From Lingula anatina (taxonomy: Eukaryota; Brachiopoda; Lingulata; Lingulida; Lingulidae): DNA of 62,000 bases. Under the pieces are notes generated by a model. It saw only the letters and a program-made list of their open reading frames with translations. It searched no databases and was not told the origin of the DNA. Every line of letters starts with the position of its first letter. The first letter of the stretch is position 1. Made by a program: the position numbers and the translations under genes. Where the stretch lies: positions 1 through 62,000 of the forward strand of contig NW_019775514.1 in assembly GCF_001039355.2 (NCBI RefSeq), written 5' to 3'. Positions 35,601 through 47,100 of this stretch are shown piece after piece.

Positions 35601-36364
35601 GGTTTACAGAATTGAGGTGATTTCGGTCTGTTAGGCAAATACGAATGCCCTTCTCTCCATTTTGAGGAACTGTGTAAGAAAGTATGTTGATATTCCCAAA
35701 AGTATCATGTACATGTACATTAACAGCAGGTAAAGAATTGTTCCCAGCTGATTATTTCCATACATGTACTTGTAGTTAAAATTTTTTATTATGTTATATT
35801 TTAAAGACACACATCCTCTAAGGGCTCATTTCCCTTGAGACTATCAGTCAATAGAGATCAAATAAACTCCAGGGGGACTCTTGCTGAATGCAATCAGTTC
35901 AACAGATTAACATGCCAGCTCTTGTTTCCTACTTAAATAATCACAAGCCTTTTCATATTCTACTCAATGCCAGGAGGAGGTGTTTATCTGTTAAACTGAT
36001 TGCATTCAGCAAGAATCCCTGCGTGTAGGATCGATCTACATAGACCGATAGATTCAATAGGAATGAGTCCCATGCATGTTCAGGTTTACCTGATAACCAT
36101 ACCATACACCAAAGCATGCAAACACTGCTCCTACAAACTTTCCAGCATTTGTCAGAAATTCACGTCCTTTACTCCCTTCTTGTGTGAAAAACTCTTTTAT
36201 ACCAAATCCCTCGGTAACTGATTCGCCCATTTGCCAAGGGGGTTTAGACCCTGAGGTGTCTTTGTCACTGGACTGCCATCTCTTACAGTGGACAGTGGGA
36301 CTGGACGGGGCCCTGGTCAGTTCATGGCAGGACATTGTCCTGTTGATGTATGGCCTGGCTATAC
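26896..36364 (-). CDS. AIFM1: Apoptosis-inducing factor 1-like mitochondrial oxidoreductase
   Basis: Sixteen exons: 36364-36090, 35332-35254, 34646-34528, 34032-33902, 33438-33360, 32844-32760, 32364-32288, 31936-31828, 31271-31227, 30736-30674, 30073-29979, 29511-29371, 28743-28601, 28088-27995, 27741-27613, 27051-26896. All have GT/AG borders and matching phases; from the Met at 36335 they give 596 codons, against about 613 in vertebrates. Order: presequence, membrane helix (about 63-80, [15 protein letters not shown]), FAD motif ([13 protein letters not shown]), [20 protein letters not shown] motif ([14 protein letters not shown]), [24 protein letters not shown]-terminal AIF domain. AIF is an inner-membrane FAD/NADH oxidoreductase supporting respiratory-complex assembly and, once released, DNA degradation in cell death. 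The family's EHHDHAV run reads EHVVQAV. The first exon begins after an AG with two leftover bases, so a further 5' exon is likely and was not found. Confidence 0.93.
28441..28535 (+). mobile_element. Pearl-type element end in AIFM1 intron
   Basis: Directly after a single N (28440), the sequence reads GTGCACGGCGACGGCGACGA, then the trinucleotide tract and the hairpin ATGTACAGACACATCTGTGT ending CTGTACAT. This is the reverse complement of 8456-8540. The 160-bp core units that should precede it are missing, probably lost at the assembly join marked by the N. Confidence 0.7.
29577..29622. repeat. (CA)n microsatellite
   Basis: A run of about 23 CA dinucleotides in an AIFM1 intron. Confidence 0.95.
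31331..31550. mobile_element. MITE with 43-bp terminal inverted repeats
   Basis: The left arm 31331-31373 begins GATCCACAGACTAAATATGG and ends GGTAGCC. The right arm 31508-31550 is its inverse with few mismatches. It is 220 bp, non-coding, in an AIFM1 intron. The outer ends and the ACTAAATATGG(C)-type motif resemble the element at 33468-33629. Confidence 0.65.
32481..32628. mobile_element. Fold-back MITE, partial copy (GATCGATC family)
   Basis: It starts GGGACCATTCCCAGACCC and includes GATTGATCTATCTCCAAGGG and a GGGGTAATTAATTATC centre. It matches, in reverse, the ends of the copies at 50113-50366 and 57279-57511. Only about half is present. It lies in an AIFM1 intron. Confidence 0.55.
33468..33629. 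mobile_element. MITE with about 40-bp terminal inverted repeats
   Basis: ATTCAGAACAGTGGACTAAC at 33468 is mirrored by the right end, GTTAGTCCAC-like reading into TGTTCTGAAT, at 33629. The arms continue through a GGGTCA(A/T)ATATGGC motif. It is 162 bp, non-coding, in an AIFM1 intron. Confidence 0.65.
34719..34911. mobile_element. MITE with CCCCCTTTACACTGG termini
   Basis: The left end CCCCCTTTACACTGGAAGGC pairs with the inverse of the right end (GCCGTCCAGTGTAAAGGGGG). The arms continue through TCCTTTCT. It is 193 bp, non-coding, in an AIFM1 intron. The GC-rich terminus is typical of non-autonomous cut-and-paste elements; the superfamily is not assigned. Confidence 0.65.
35406..35556. mobile_element. 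Small inverted-repeat element
   Basis: TTCATATCGTTAG at the left and CTAACGATATGAA at the right are exact inverses about 150 bp apart, followed inward by partly paired CCAACCT/AGGTTGA. It lies in an AIFM1 intron. The body holds no open frame. Confidence 0.5.
35850..36075. mobile_element. Fold-back MITE, diverged copy
   Basis: The arms ACTCTTGCTGAATGCAATCA and TGATTGCATTCAGCAAGAAT are inverses of each other about 100 bp apart, and the right end carries GATCGATCTACA. It belongs to the same general family as the copies at 44853, 50113, 57279 and 58311, but its centre differs. Confidence 0.5.
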
Positions 36365-38424
36365 CTGTAATTGAAAACGTAAGGTTAAGAGGGACGTCCT
36401 TTTAAAACACCTGTTATGTCACCTGTTATGTTATACATTTAATGCAAAACGTATCTAAGTGTGTAGATTCAAATCTACACAGCAACCCACTATGTGCATG
36501 TATATAATTTTTTTAATATATATTTTTAAAACAATTTCCAATGAATACTTTTAAAAGTATCTTTGACAGCAAAAAAAGTGTAACCCATTACAAGAGGGTT
36601 TTCTAATGTGCATACCAGCCTTAATACACCACTGCATTCATCAACAATAGTACAACTTCGATACAACAGATTAAAAATGTGGAAAAGTAAAATAAAATAT
36701 AGTAATTTAAGTAGACATTGAACGCTGATATACATATCAATTACAGTGCCATAGACTGGCTGTACTGTATCCAAATATAGGAAATAATGTCATTTTATTA
36801 TTGTTTTATTCTAGGTATATCATATGTAAACGGCTGACGAAACAAGAAATAATGTGAGAGGTTGCACACTTTAAACGGACTTTTAAAAAATCAACACACC
36901 ACAAAAACTACGAGGACGGTTGTACAATGCTGTCAACCCCTGGTTGACCAGTTTCAACTTAGTTGACACGGTGAAATACATCGTCTGTCTTAGTTGTACG
37001 GTCGACCTTCAGTAATCCGAAGCACCGCAACCTTTACACGTTTTTTTAACTCCACTGCGATTCGGTCCTTCAACATTGAAGAACCATACTAATTACTTGT
37101 GATAGGTACTTGATGTCGCTCAACATCAACTAAAAAGCTAATTTTCGTGCAGTACTTGTGAAAGTCAACACAAATCATCCATTTCAGAATGTATAATAGT
37201 AGCCTTATTGTTTCATATTTGAGCAATTGGAATCATGCTATTGATATTTATGTCTGAAATTCATATCGATACCCAATGACTGTAGAACGACAATCGTGAC
37301 GCGCCATTTTTGTTTTGAGCAACCGAATGTAACCGTTGCCTTACAGAGTGCGCTGTACAGTTTACATGACGCTGGCTTCACAACAACATCGCTGATTGCC
37401 AAAGTGGAATTACAAAAGCATTTCAGGTCAGTGGTGCCATGTATTTAAGTTTTTTTTCGTGGATTTATTGTTCATTAAAAATGTGTTTAAAAAAATTCAA
37501 AAGCCGGTAACGAAAGTCGGTGAACATTGTTTTTTTGTTTATCTTAGTTTGCGGTTAGTGTAGATCTAACAGTGTGGTATTTCTGCACAGTGTTCTGTTA
37601 ATGCACAGTGATCTATATCTGAGTTAAATCTTAAGTGGAGTCAATTTTGGCTTGCTGTTTTGCTTCCAGAATTTAAATCACAATTTGCATTTTAAAATTT
37701 CATTTTCAAAATGCATGTGCAGTCAACTGACTCGTTTTTTCTTAAACCTGTCTGATAAGTTTGTATCTACCTTGAGTGATTTTATTAAATGTCATGCCAT
37801 TTTTTATTTAAAATATGGGTTTCAAAATACTTGAATCAAAAGTGAATCCAGTCTACAAATTCTTTTAAAATTAATTTATATAATGAATATATGGGTCCCA
37901 GATAAAGAAACTTGCAAATAAAAAGATGTACATTACATGACACTCATTTAACAACAACAGAAAACAGTGTTCTAAAAATTACAGTCATTTTCCTTAAGTT
38001 ACATTTACAATTTTGCTTTTTTTTTACCGTTATGATAGTGGAAATGTATATTTGTCACAAAATCAATAATAATTGGGAAAAATACACATCTGGTTTTTTC
38101 TACCAAAAAGCCAAAAACAGACATCTTAGGAGTTATTAATATAAAAATGAACTATTAGCTTTTAATCCCATATGTTTGTTCTATTCAGAAGCTATATCTC
38201 CCCTGGCCCTATTTGCACCATTAGTGGGGCAGCGGTGCAGATGACAAATGTGACAGTTGAACAAAGGCTTCACTTTTTGTTTGGTGACTGATGACTAATC
38301 TGGGTGAAATTGACAGTTTAACTTTGCCGCCTTAATTTAAATGTTTATTGCAATGTATAGATAAGGTTGTAAGTGTCCAGGTGGTTTGCTGATTTTTTTG
38401 ACAGTCAGTTTATGTACTTTTTCT

Positions 38425-38486
<62 letters not shown>

Positions 38487-38689
38487 NNNNNNNNNNNNNN
38501 NNNNNNNNNNNNNNNNNNNNNNNNNNNNNNNNNNNNNNNNNNNNNNNNNNNNNNNNNNNNNNNNNNNNNNNNNNNNNNNNNNNNNNNNNNNNNNNNNNNN
38601 NNNNNNNNNNNNNNNNNNNNNNNNNNNNNNNNNNNNNNNNNNNNNNNNNNNNNNNNNNNNNNNNNNNNNNNNNNNNNNNNNNNNNNNNN

Positions 38690-38770
<81 letters not shown>

Positions 38771-39234
38771 CCCTCCCCCCAATAATGGTTTTTCTCAAGT
38801 TAAGAGAGATGTTTGGGCTTAAGTTATTTTGTGAGAGATAAGACAGCAAGGATTTCCCCAGAGAGATGGACAGCCATAGACCTCAACAGATGGACTTTAT
38901 TTCCTAATATGGCTGGATAGCTTGTAAAATTTTTGGGTTGGTTGGTTGGGCTTGCTTGAGTTGGACTCCTAAATCGATGACTAAATTACAGATTCACATT
39001 TCCGACTCCTGTGCCCCAAACCCTGGGGAAACCCCTGTTAGACAGCAATCATTTAGAAGTTATTTTGTTGTAGATTAGAGTCCCTTTTCCTTTATTTTTA
39101 TGAGTTTACAGTACTTGATTTAGGAACTACATGTGTATCACAGTATGAGAAAGGATGTTTTATTTACATTAAAAACACTTTTTAAAATTAAACACTGGAT
39201 ATACTATAAATTTACTTATTGCCGTTTTTTTCAG
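36365..39234. promoter_or_regulatory. Divergent intergenic region of AIFM1-like and INF2-like genes
   Basis: The two genes are transcribed away from this stretch. Around 37295-37440 the sequence is less AT-rich. On the minus strand it contains AAAATGGCGC, a YY1-like site often seen at starts of mitochondrial genes. On the plus strand a good donor, TTTCAG/GTCAGTGG, at 37436/37437 could end a 5' UTR exon of the formin. No coding first exon for AIFM1 with the required phase was found. A (CT)n microsatellite with a 203-N gap lies at 38429-38769. Promoter function is inferred from gene layout. Confidence 0.4.
38429..38769. repeat. (CT)n microsatellite with gap
   Basis: Long CT runs flank 203 Ns (38487-38689), so the true length is unknown. 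The SLSLSL and REREREs of translated frames are artefacts. Confidence 0.95.
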
Positions 39235-42200
39235 AAAATCATGTAACTAAGGCACAATGCCAGGAGACAAAACAATAGGTACTATGCAGCCAGTAAAGCA
39301 GCATGAAGACGGGAATATTAAGCCCCTCTCAGATGCAAGGCAAACACTGGACCCCGCCATAGAAATGTATCAGAATCTTAGGCTGAAAATTGAGCAGTCT
39401 GATCCCACGTGGCTTCAAGAGTTCCTTGAACTGGGTGGCTTGGACAGTTTACTTGAAGCCCTTCAGGTAATACCCAGAACATACAGCTTTCTCTCTTCAC
39501 TTGTTTATTTGTTGGGTTGATTCTGCATTTTTTTCTAACATTTTTTTTAAAGAAACTGACATTTTACTACATACAAGAATGAGAATCACTTTATATTAAT
39601 TTTATGCATTTGGAATTCTTTTGCCAGAAACTAGTCTTTACAATATCTGAGAATATCAATTTTGACCATTGCCAATGATTGCCTATGGAAAACACTATCC
39701 TTTGGATGAAATTTCTTTCCTCTGAACAGTTATCCTGAGGGTAGCAGACAGTTTTAACCACGGGAAAGCCATGTCAGAGACTAATTAGTATCCACTCCAG
39801 TGTTAAGTAAACATTACTTTACCCACAGGATAATTGCACAGGATAACAACTTTATCTCAATTAATTTTATTAAATTAATAATTTAATTTTATAGTGTTAT
39901 CCAGAGGATAGCACTATCCAGTGTTGATGAATTTGGGCCCATGTCAGCCTTAGATGTGCCTTATCTGTGATGATTGTATTTCAGGTGCTGAGTTGTAAGG
40001 ACTCCCCAAGTCTCATAGACAGTGTGTTAGAGCTGGACTGTATGTGCTGTGTAAGAGAACTACTGAACACTCAGCCCGGACTGCAGTATATCTCTGGCAG
40101 AGAAGAACTAGTCAAGAAATTGTCAAATAGTAAGAGACAGTGTTTCACTTGAAAGGAACTCACGATTTCTGAAGAGGCTGCCGTAAACGTGATTTTTTTC
40201 TACCTGTGAGGCATGACATTTTCACTCTTTTTCTTCACAGGGCATTGATCACATGGCTGGCTTGTCAAAGTTAGCTCCATCTGTTTTGGGAAGGGTTTTA
40301 ATGTCTTGTCTGATTGGCAAAATATTTTGTGTAGTCTTATTAGAAACAATATCCATTGCATTTAAAACTGTGAGGAAATTCATCGTTTAGTAACAGTTGT
40401 TGATTTTTTCCTCAAGTAAACCAAAATATTAATATTTACAAAGCCTTTTTTTGTTCATTCAGGAAAAATGTCTGCTTTCTTTTGAAATCTATTAAGTTTT
40501 TTCTCATTCTCTTTATAGTCAGTCTGGGTTTTAACTGCTGTAGTCTTTTTTTAACAGGTTTGGGAAGCAGTGACATCCTTGTGAGAAAACAGGTGTTTGA
40601 AATTCTGGCCGTGACATGTGTCCACTCTCAGAATGGACACAGGGCAGTCCTTGCTGGCCTGGAGTACTTCAAGGTTTGTCTGGTAGAAAAGAATGTATTT
40701 TATTATGTTTAAAGGCCAGGATGTAATGATTCAAAGAATTCCCAATTTCATTTTTTTTTTTTGACATAATTGTGTGACAATTTGTATTCATGCAATGAAA
40801 ATTATCTTTATCTTTTCAATTGGAACCCTAGTTATCATCTGGCAGACATAATTGTGTGGTCATGGTTAACGCATTTTGTTTCAGTTTCNGGATAACAACT
40901 TTATCTCAATTAATTTTATTAAATTAATAATTTAATTTTATAGTGTTATCCAGAGGATAGCACTATCCAGTGTTGATGAATTTGGGCCCATGTCAGCCTT
41001 AGATGTGCCTTATCTGTGATGATTGTATTTCAGGTGCTGAGTTGTAAGGACTCCCCAAGTCTCATAGACAGTGTGTTAGAGCTGGACTGTATGTGCTGTG
41101 TAAGAGAACTACTGAACACTCAGCCCGGACTGCAGTATATCTCTGGCAGAGAAGAACTAGTCAAGAAATTGTCAAATAGTAAGAGACAGTGTTTCACTTG
41201 AAAGGAACTCACGATTTCTGAAGAGGCTGCCGTAAACGTGATTTTTTTCTACCTGTGAGGCATGACATTTTCACTCTTTTTCTTCACAGGGCATTGATCA
41301 CATGGCTGGCTTGTCAAAGTTAGCTCCATCTGTTTTGGGAAGGGTTTTAATGTCTTGTCTGATTGGCAAAATATTTTGTGTAGTCTTATTAGAAACAATA
41401 TCCATTGCATTTAAAACTGTGAGGAAATTCATCGTTTAGTAACAGTTGTTGATTTTTTCCTCAAGTAAACCAAAATATTAATATTTACAAAGCCTTTTTT
41501 TGTTCATTCAGGAAAAATGTCTGCTTTCTTTTGAAATCTATTAAGTTTTTTCTCATTCTCTTTATAGTCAGTCTGGGTTTTAACTGCTGTAGTCTTTTTT
41601 TAACAGGTTTGGGAAGCAGTGACATCCTTGTGAGAAAACAGGTGTTTGAAATTCTGGCCGTGACATGTGTCCACTCTCAGAATGGACACAGGGCAGTCCT
41701 TGCTGGCCTGGAGTACTTCAAGGTTTGTCTGGTAGAAAAGAATGTATTTTATTATGTTTAAAGGCCAGGATGTAATGATTCAAAGAATTCCCAATTTCAT
41801 TTTTTTTTTTGACATAATTGTGTGACAATTTGTATTCATGCAATGAAAATTATCTTTATCTTTTCAATTGGAACCCTAGTTATCATCTGGCAGACATAAT
41901 TGTGTGGTCATGGTTAACGCATTTTGTTTCAGTTTCTTGTTCAAAACAGCTTTGAAGAAAGCATCTTTTTTTTAAAAATAAGCACGCTTCAAGTATTATA
42001 TTCAGTTTGATAGATATGGACTAAATCCAAGTTGGTTGAAGAAAATTGATACACTATTTCCAGTATGGATAGATAAATTATATAAATGAATTTGTCACGT
42101 TTTCATGCGTGTATCAGACGATGGCCCATCAAGCTGACAGACTGAGTATCATCATGACAGAGTTAAAACTGTCAGAAACGGGGCCGTACCGCACAGCAAT

Positions 42201-42652
42201 TGTTGCCTTTATCAACTGCTTGCTGAGCTGCACAAATGATTTGATAGAAAGGTGCAGGTTAAGGAATGAAATGGCAGGTAAGGGAATAGAACTTTAACTT
42301 AGTTGATGATTTATCCATTCAATTGTTATAATTATAATTTTTATATTTTTGGAATTGAGGCCAGGTATTTTTTTGTTTGACGTCTATCTTCTCAATGTTA
42401 AATGTGTTTAATCTGTAATAATGTTTAACAGGATGATTGGCTATTTATAAGTGCTTGTATTTACATGTAGTTTTTTGTTAAAATAAATACTTCTTTTTTT
42501 CAGGTTTACAGCTGTTGGATGTTTTGTTTTTCTTGAAGAAAGAAGAATTAGATGAAGACTTGTGTATTCAAATTGATGTATGTAAAGCACTTAGCAGAGA
42601 CATGTGACACCATAAATTTTACATATTGCCTTAACCAAAATTCCACAAAACC

Positions 42653-42737
<85 letters not shown>

Positions 42738-44096
42738 GATGCATAAAGGGCAAATTAAAAAAAAAACAAAACAAAACAAAAAAAAAACAGGAGATGAGTA
42801 TAAGAGTTGTCACTATATTTGCAAAGCAAGTAATGTGATGACATCCTGCTCTTTGACATGAAGATGCAAGTAATACTGGGGATATTTTCACTTTTTACAG
42901 GATTTTGAAAAAATAAAACATTCCCAGAAGTAGAAGTTGTTTACCTGCTTATAAATATTTATTTTCAGGCATTCTACAGACAGAAGCACAAAGACGAACT
43001 GGAACTTCAGAAGACCAACCATCTCTGCTCTAACTTGGGAAATGTTCGACATGTTTTTGACTGCCTTGCAAATAAGGTATATATACAATTTTGACTGGTT
43101 TGCTGTTTACACTTGATCTCATTTTGGTTGGATTTTGTTTTCTAAAATAAACCTTCATATGCATTTTAATTGATATTGAATTGAATGTATAAAATGGAAA
43201 AAGTATGAATATACTAGTAAGTCATATCACAATAAAACGGTTAGTCACTTTTTTGTATGCATTACAGTTGATCAAAATATCAAATGTTTTCATCTTACAG
43301 GTGCATGGAAAGCAGGAAGGAATCCATCTTCTACATGTGTTGCAAGATCTGCTCTTTCTGTCTTCTCAAAAGTCTGACAGGTGAGAGAATCCTTCAATAT
43401 TGCCCATTATTGATATCTCTCCTGGCTTTCATCAGTTGATGATATGTAGATCAACTGGGAGATAAAGTGAATTGATGTCTTTATTTAATAGCAATGCATT
43501 CCTGACAGTGTGTGAATACAATTCCACCTCTTTTCGCTTTATTATTTTTTTTATTGTAAATTTTGTATTTGTTTTTTTTTTTTCTGAATGTTTGATTGTC
43601 AGTTTGAAAGCTCGTTTACAAACGTGAAGAACCAATTGTATTGTTTTCAGTGAAAGACTTATTTCGTTTTCTATTTTTTTTAAGCAACGCTCAGCTGAGA
43701 TGGCAGACAATGGCACAAACTGTTCACAGACTAACATTCTGTAACAAGAATGAGCTGCATGAGGCTGTTGACCATATCTCATCAAAAGAACTCTCAGAAT
43801 CTCACACGGCTCTCTTCATCAATAACAATACACCTTGCACTATAAAAGTGGTCCAGAACCAAGAGGTGGAAAAAGAAAATTTGCTGCACAGTGAAGGTCA
43901 AGGTCAGATAAAAGGTCAAGGACAATCAGTGAATGCCATTCAGACAGAAGAAAATGAGTCTCCAAAGAAAAAGCTGGAGTGTATGGTGCCAGATGAGGGC
44001 ACTGTAAAGAGTGGTGACTTTATTAGGGAGACACCGACTGTGCTTATGAAGACTCTTAACTGGGTCCAAGTACCTGAAGACAATTTGTGTGAGTTA

Positions 44097-44144
<48 letters not shown>

Positions 44145-47100
44145 GAGAGAGAGAGCTCTGTCTATTTTTTTTTTGGTATCATTTTTGTTAAAAAAAATGC
44201 TTTTTTTAATTAATCACTTTGGATTTTTATTTTGCAGATAATAATTCAGTGTGGACGCAAACCAAACCAGTTTGTGATTCTGTGCCACTTGCTGATGGTG
44301 CTGAACTGGAGGAGCTCTTCAAAGATGATGCAGAATTGCAGGAGGTATTGTGCTGATATTGAATTGCTTTCTGCTTGTGATGGGGTGGTCTGTTGGCAGC
44401 AAACATATTATTCCTTTTGCAAGTTCCATCAATAGAGGCTGACTAGAAATATCAATTTTTTTCTTTCAATTTATCACCCAATTATGCATACCCTTAAAGA
44501 GATTCCAAGTTACCTTCTGTTATTTCTTTGTTTCTCAACAGATCTGTAGGCAGTATGTCCACATGATACAACAAATATTTATAAATTCAATATATTTGAA
44601 AAGTAAAATTATTTGCTATGTTTAATAATTATGTCTTTATGTTGGGCGTTAACGGGAGTCACCCTAACAATTTTATGAAAAGGAGTAAAAGAGCGGAGAG
44701 TAACAGATTGTGAAATGCGTACCGACATACCATGGGCCCAGGGGCCCAACTGCTCCATGATAAGTTCTGAAAGAGAAATCTGTACACAGCGAGATGTCCG
44801 TAATACATCCTCTACATAATTATTAAAGGTGGGAATTTCTTTATAAAGGTGCATTCCCATAGGTTTTAGATCGATCTATCCCCGTGGGGAGTCTCACTAG
44901 ATTACTGTCAGAGAATTCGGCTTAAATGTCCGTCCAGCCTACTACAAGCTGTAAGGGGGTAATTAACTTTCGTGCCCGCTCGGCTGACAGCTATTAAGCG
45001 TGAACCCCCAGGGAGTTAGGTCGATCTAGTTGGATCGATTTAATCTCTAGGAATGGGGTCTAAGAGTTAAGTGCAAATGTTAAGTCCTAGAAGTATTTCC
45101 TTCTTTTGTTTATAGGTGTCGCTGTTATCGTCCCCTCAGAGTCTTCGTATCAACCTGTTCTTACACGCGTTAGACATGGAACCAGATTGTTTTGTGGCAC
45201 AACTTGCTGAAGGAAAGAGCCCTGGAGTCAAAGTGGACCTGCTGCGTTTTCTGTATCAAGCCTTGCCAGAAGAGGAAGAGGTGAAATTAATGATTGGCCG
45301 CTTTCAATGTAGTCATAATTTCCGTTTAGTCGTAATTTCAATTTAGTTGTAATTTCAGTACATGAAAGAGGTGACATATATGCTTGACTGCTCTCAATTT
45401 GACTATGATTTCAAGTAAGGTATATAATATGTGGAAAAGTTGAAACTTTTCGCTTTTTCAAACAAAATTAACTGTTATCAAGTTGACTTACTGTTGAATC
45501 TATTCCGAAATATGGCTTTATTAGGCTTAATTAACCAGTGCATATTTGACATCAAATTTAGGGCGTCAATGTATAACGGACCTTCAGAAAATAGGAAAAT
45601 AGGAAAAAAATTTTCAAAAAATAGGAAAAAAATAGGAATTTTATCGAAAAAATATAGAAAAAATAGGAATAATTCTAAAAGAATGATGGCTTCACAACAC
45701 CTCAAAAGCCTTACCAGTCTAATACACATTCTTTAATTGTAATAAATAACACTGTTTAGTGTATCAACAATAATTTATCTAACAAATTTACAAACAACAG
45801 CATAAAATACTAAAGGCTCTGTCACACCTAGCATAAATACGTACATGTATGTATAAGTGCTGTATGAGTGTGATCAATATTAAATGCAAAACTGTAAGTA
45901 ATCATTATTTCCAGGATATTAAAAAGATTTATGCAGCATCTGGAATTGTTTTTTTGACATGCCCAAAATATTTATCCCCCTCTGATTACATGAACATAAC
46001 CAATGTTTGTCAGCGTATGAATCATTTTTTCTTATATGCAAGTGTTTAACGCTGTGACAGTGCCTTAATTCAGTTCTGTCCAATAATTTTAAAATTCACT
46101 TCATATATTGTGCTTCTGTAGTCCACACAAAGTCAATTGTCAAAATCATTTTTTAACATTGATTTTCAAACTCAACCTGTATTTTAGTTACAAGGATTAC
46201 TCCTGTAAACTTGAAAACAATAGACCTGCATACTATAATATGTGCTTAAAAAACTAGTTTAGTGCCAGAAAAAAATGCAATCAGGCCATTTTCTAACTGA
46301 AGCTGTAATTCAGTCCTATAAATCTTTTTTGTAATTTCGAGATTCATAAGTAACATGGTTTTCCATTAATGGTCATTATGGCATCAGTGCCCAAAATAAG
46401 ATTTTTCTTCAACTTTGATGCAATATTACATAGTGCTTACCACCATAATCATGACCAATTTTTAATTATGCACTGCAGGTAACACAGATAAATGGAAAAT
46501 GTGATCAGCAAAGAAGATCAGGCCCATGGAATTCTTAAAATTGCCAATATGTGAAAAGTAAACACTAAAAAAAAAAAAAAAATGCATGACAACAAAGAAA
46601 ATAGTCTGATCAGGCTTTTTTCTCTAACTTGAGCTGAATTAGTCAGATTGATCACTCCTGAAAGTTTGAAGACAATAGGTCAACCAGTTTTTACAATTTA
46701 TGTGTTATCTGCATTGCATATGCACATGAAAAAAGGACCCCAAAAAGCATAATATTTGTAAAAATGGTCCAATCGAGCCAATTTTTTAACTTGACCTGCG
46801 TTTCACTAAGGTTAATCATTCCTGTGAGTTTCAAGACTTATGGGTTTTCTTTGAATTGTGTCATCAATATATATGCTGAGAAACAGCGTAACTTTTTAAA
46901 AATGGCCCGATCATGCTGATTTTCGAACTCAATCTGTATTTTATAAATATTCATCAGTTCTGCAAGGCCGAAGACAAAAGCTACAATGGTGTCCCACTTA
47001 TTATATTTATTATTATCATTGAAATTGCACTGTGATGGCAATGTCAGATGCAGGTGACGGCTACATTAAAATTGGGTCTTATGTATACTGGATTTTACTT

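Noticed and set aside
37273-37307. ATGGCGCGTCAC... as the first coding exon of AIFM1
   Set aside because: The only good donor nearby leaves two bases, whereas the next exon also supplies two, so the frame would break. Weaker donors would fit but are not convincing.
38373-38849. Long SLSLSL/RERERE open frames
   Set aside because: They are translations of a CT/GA microsatellite across a 203-N gap.
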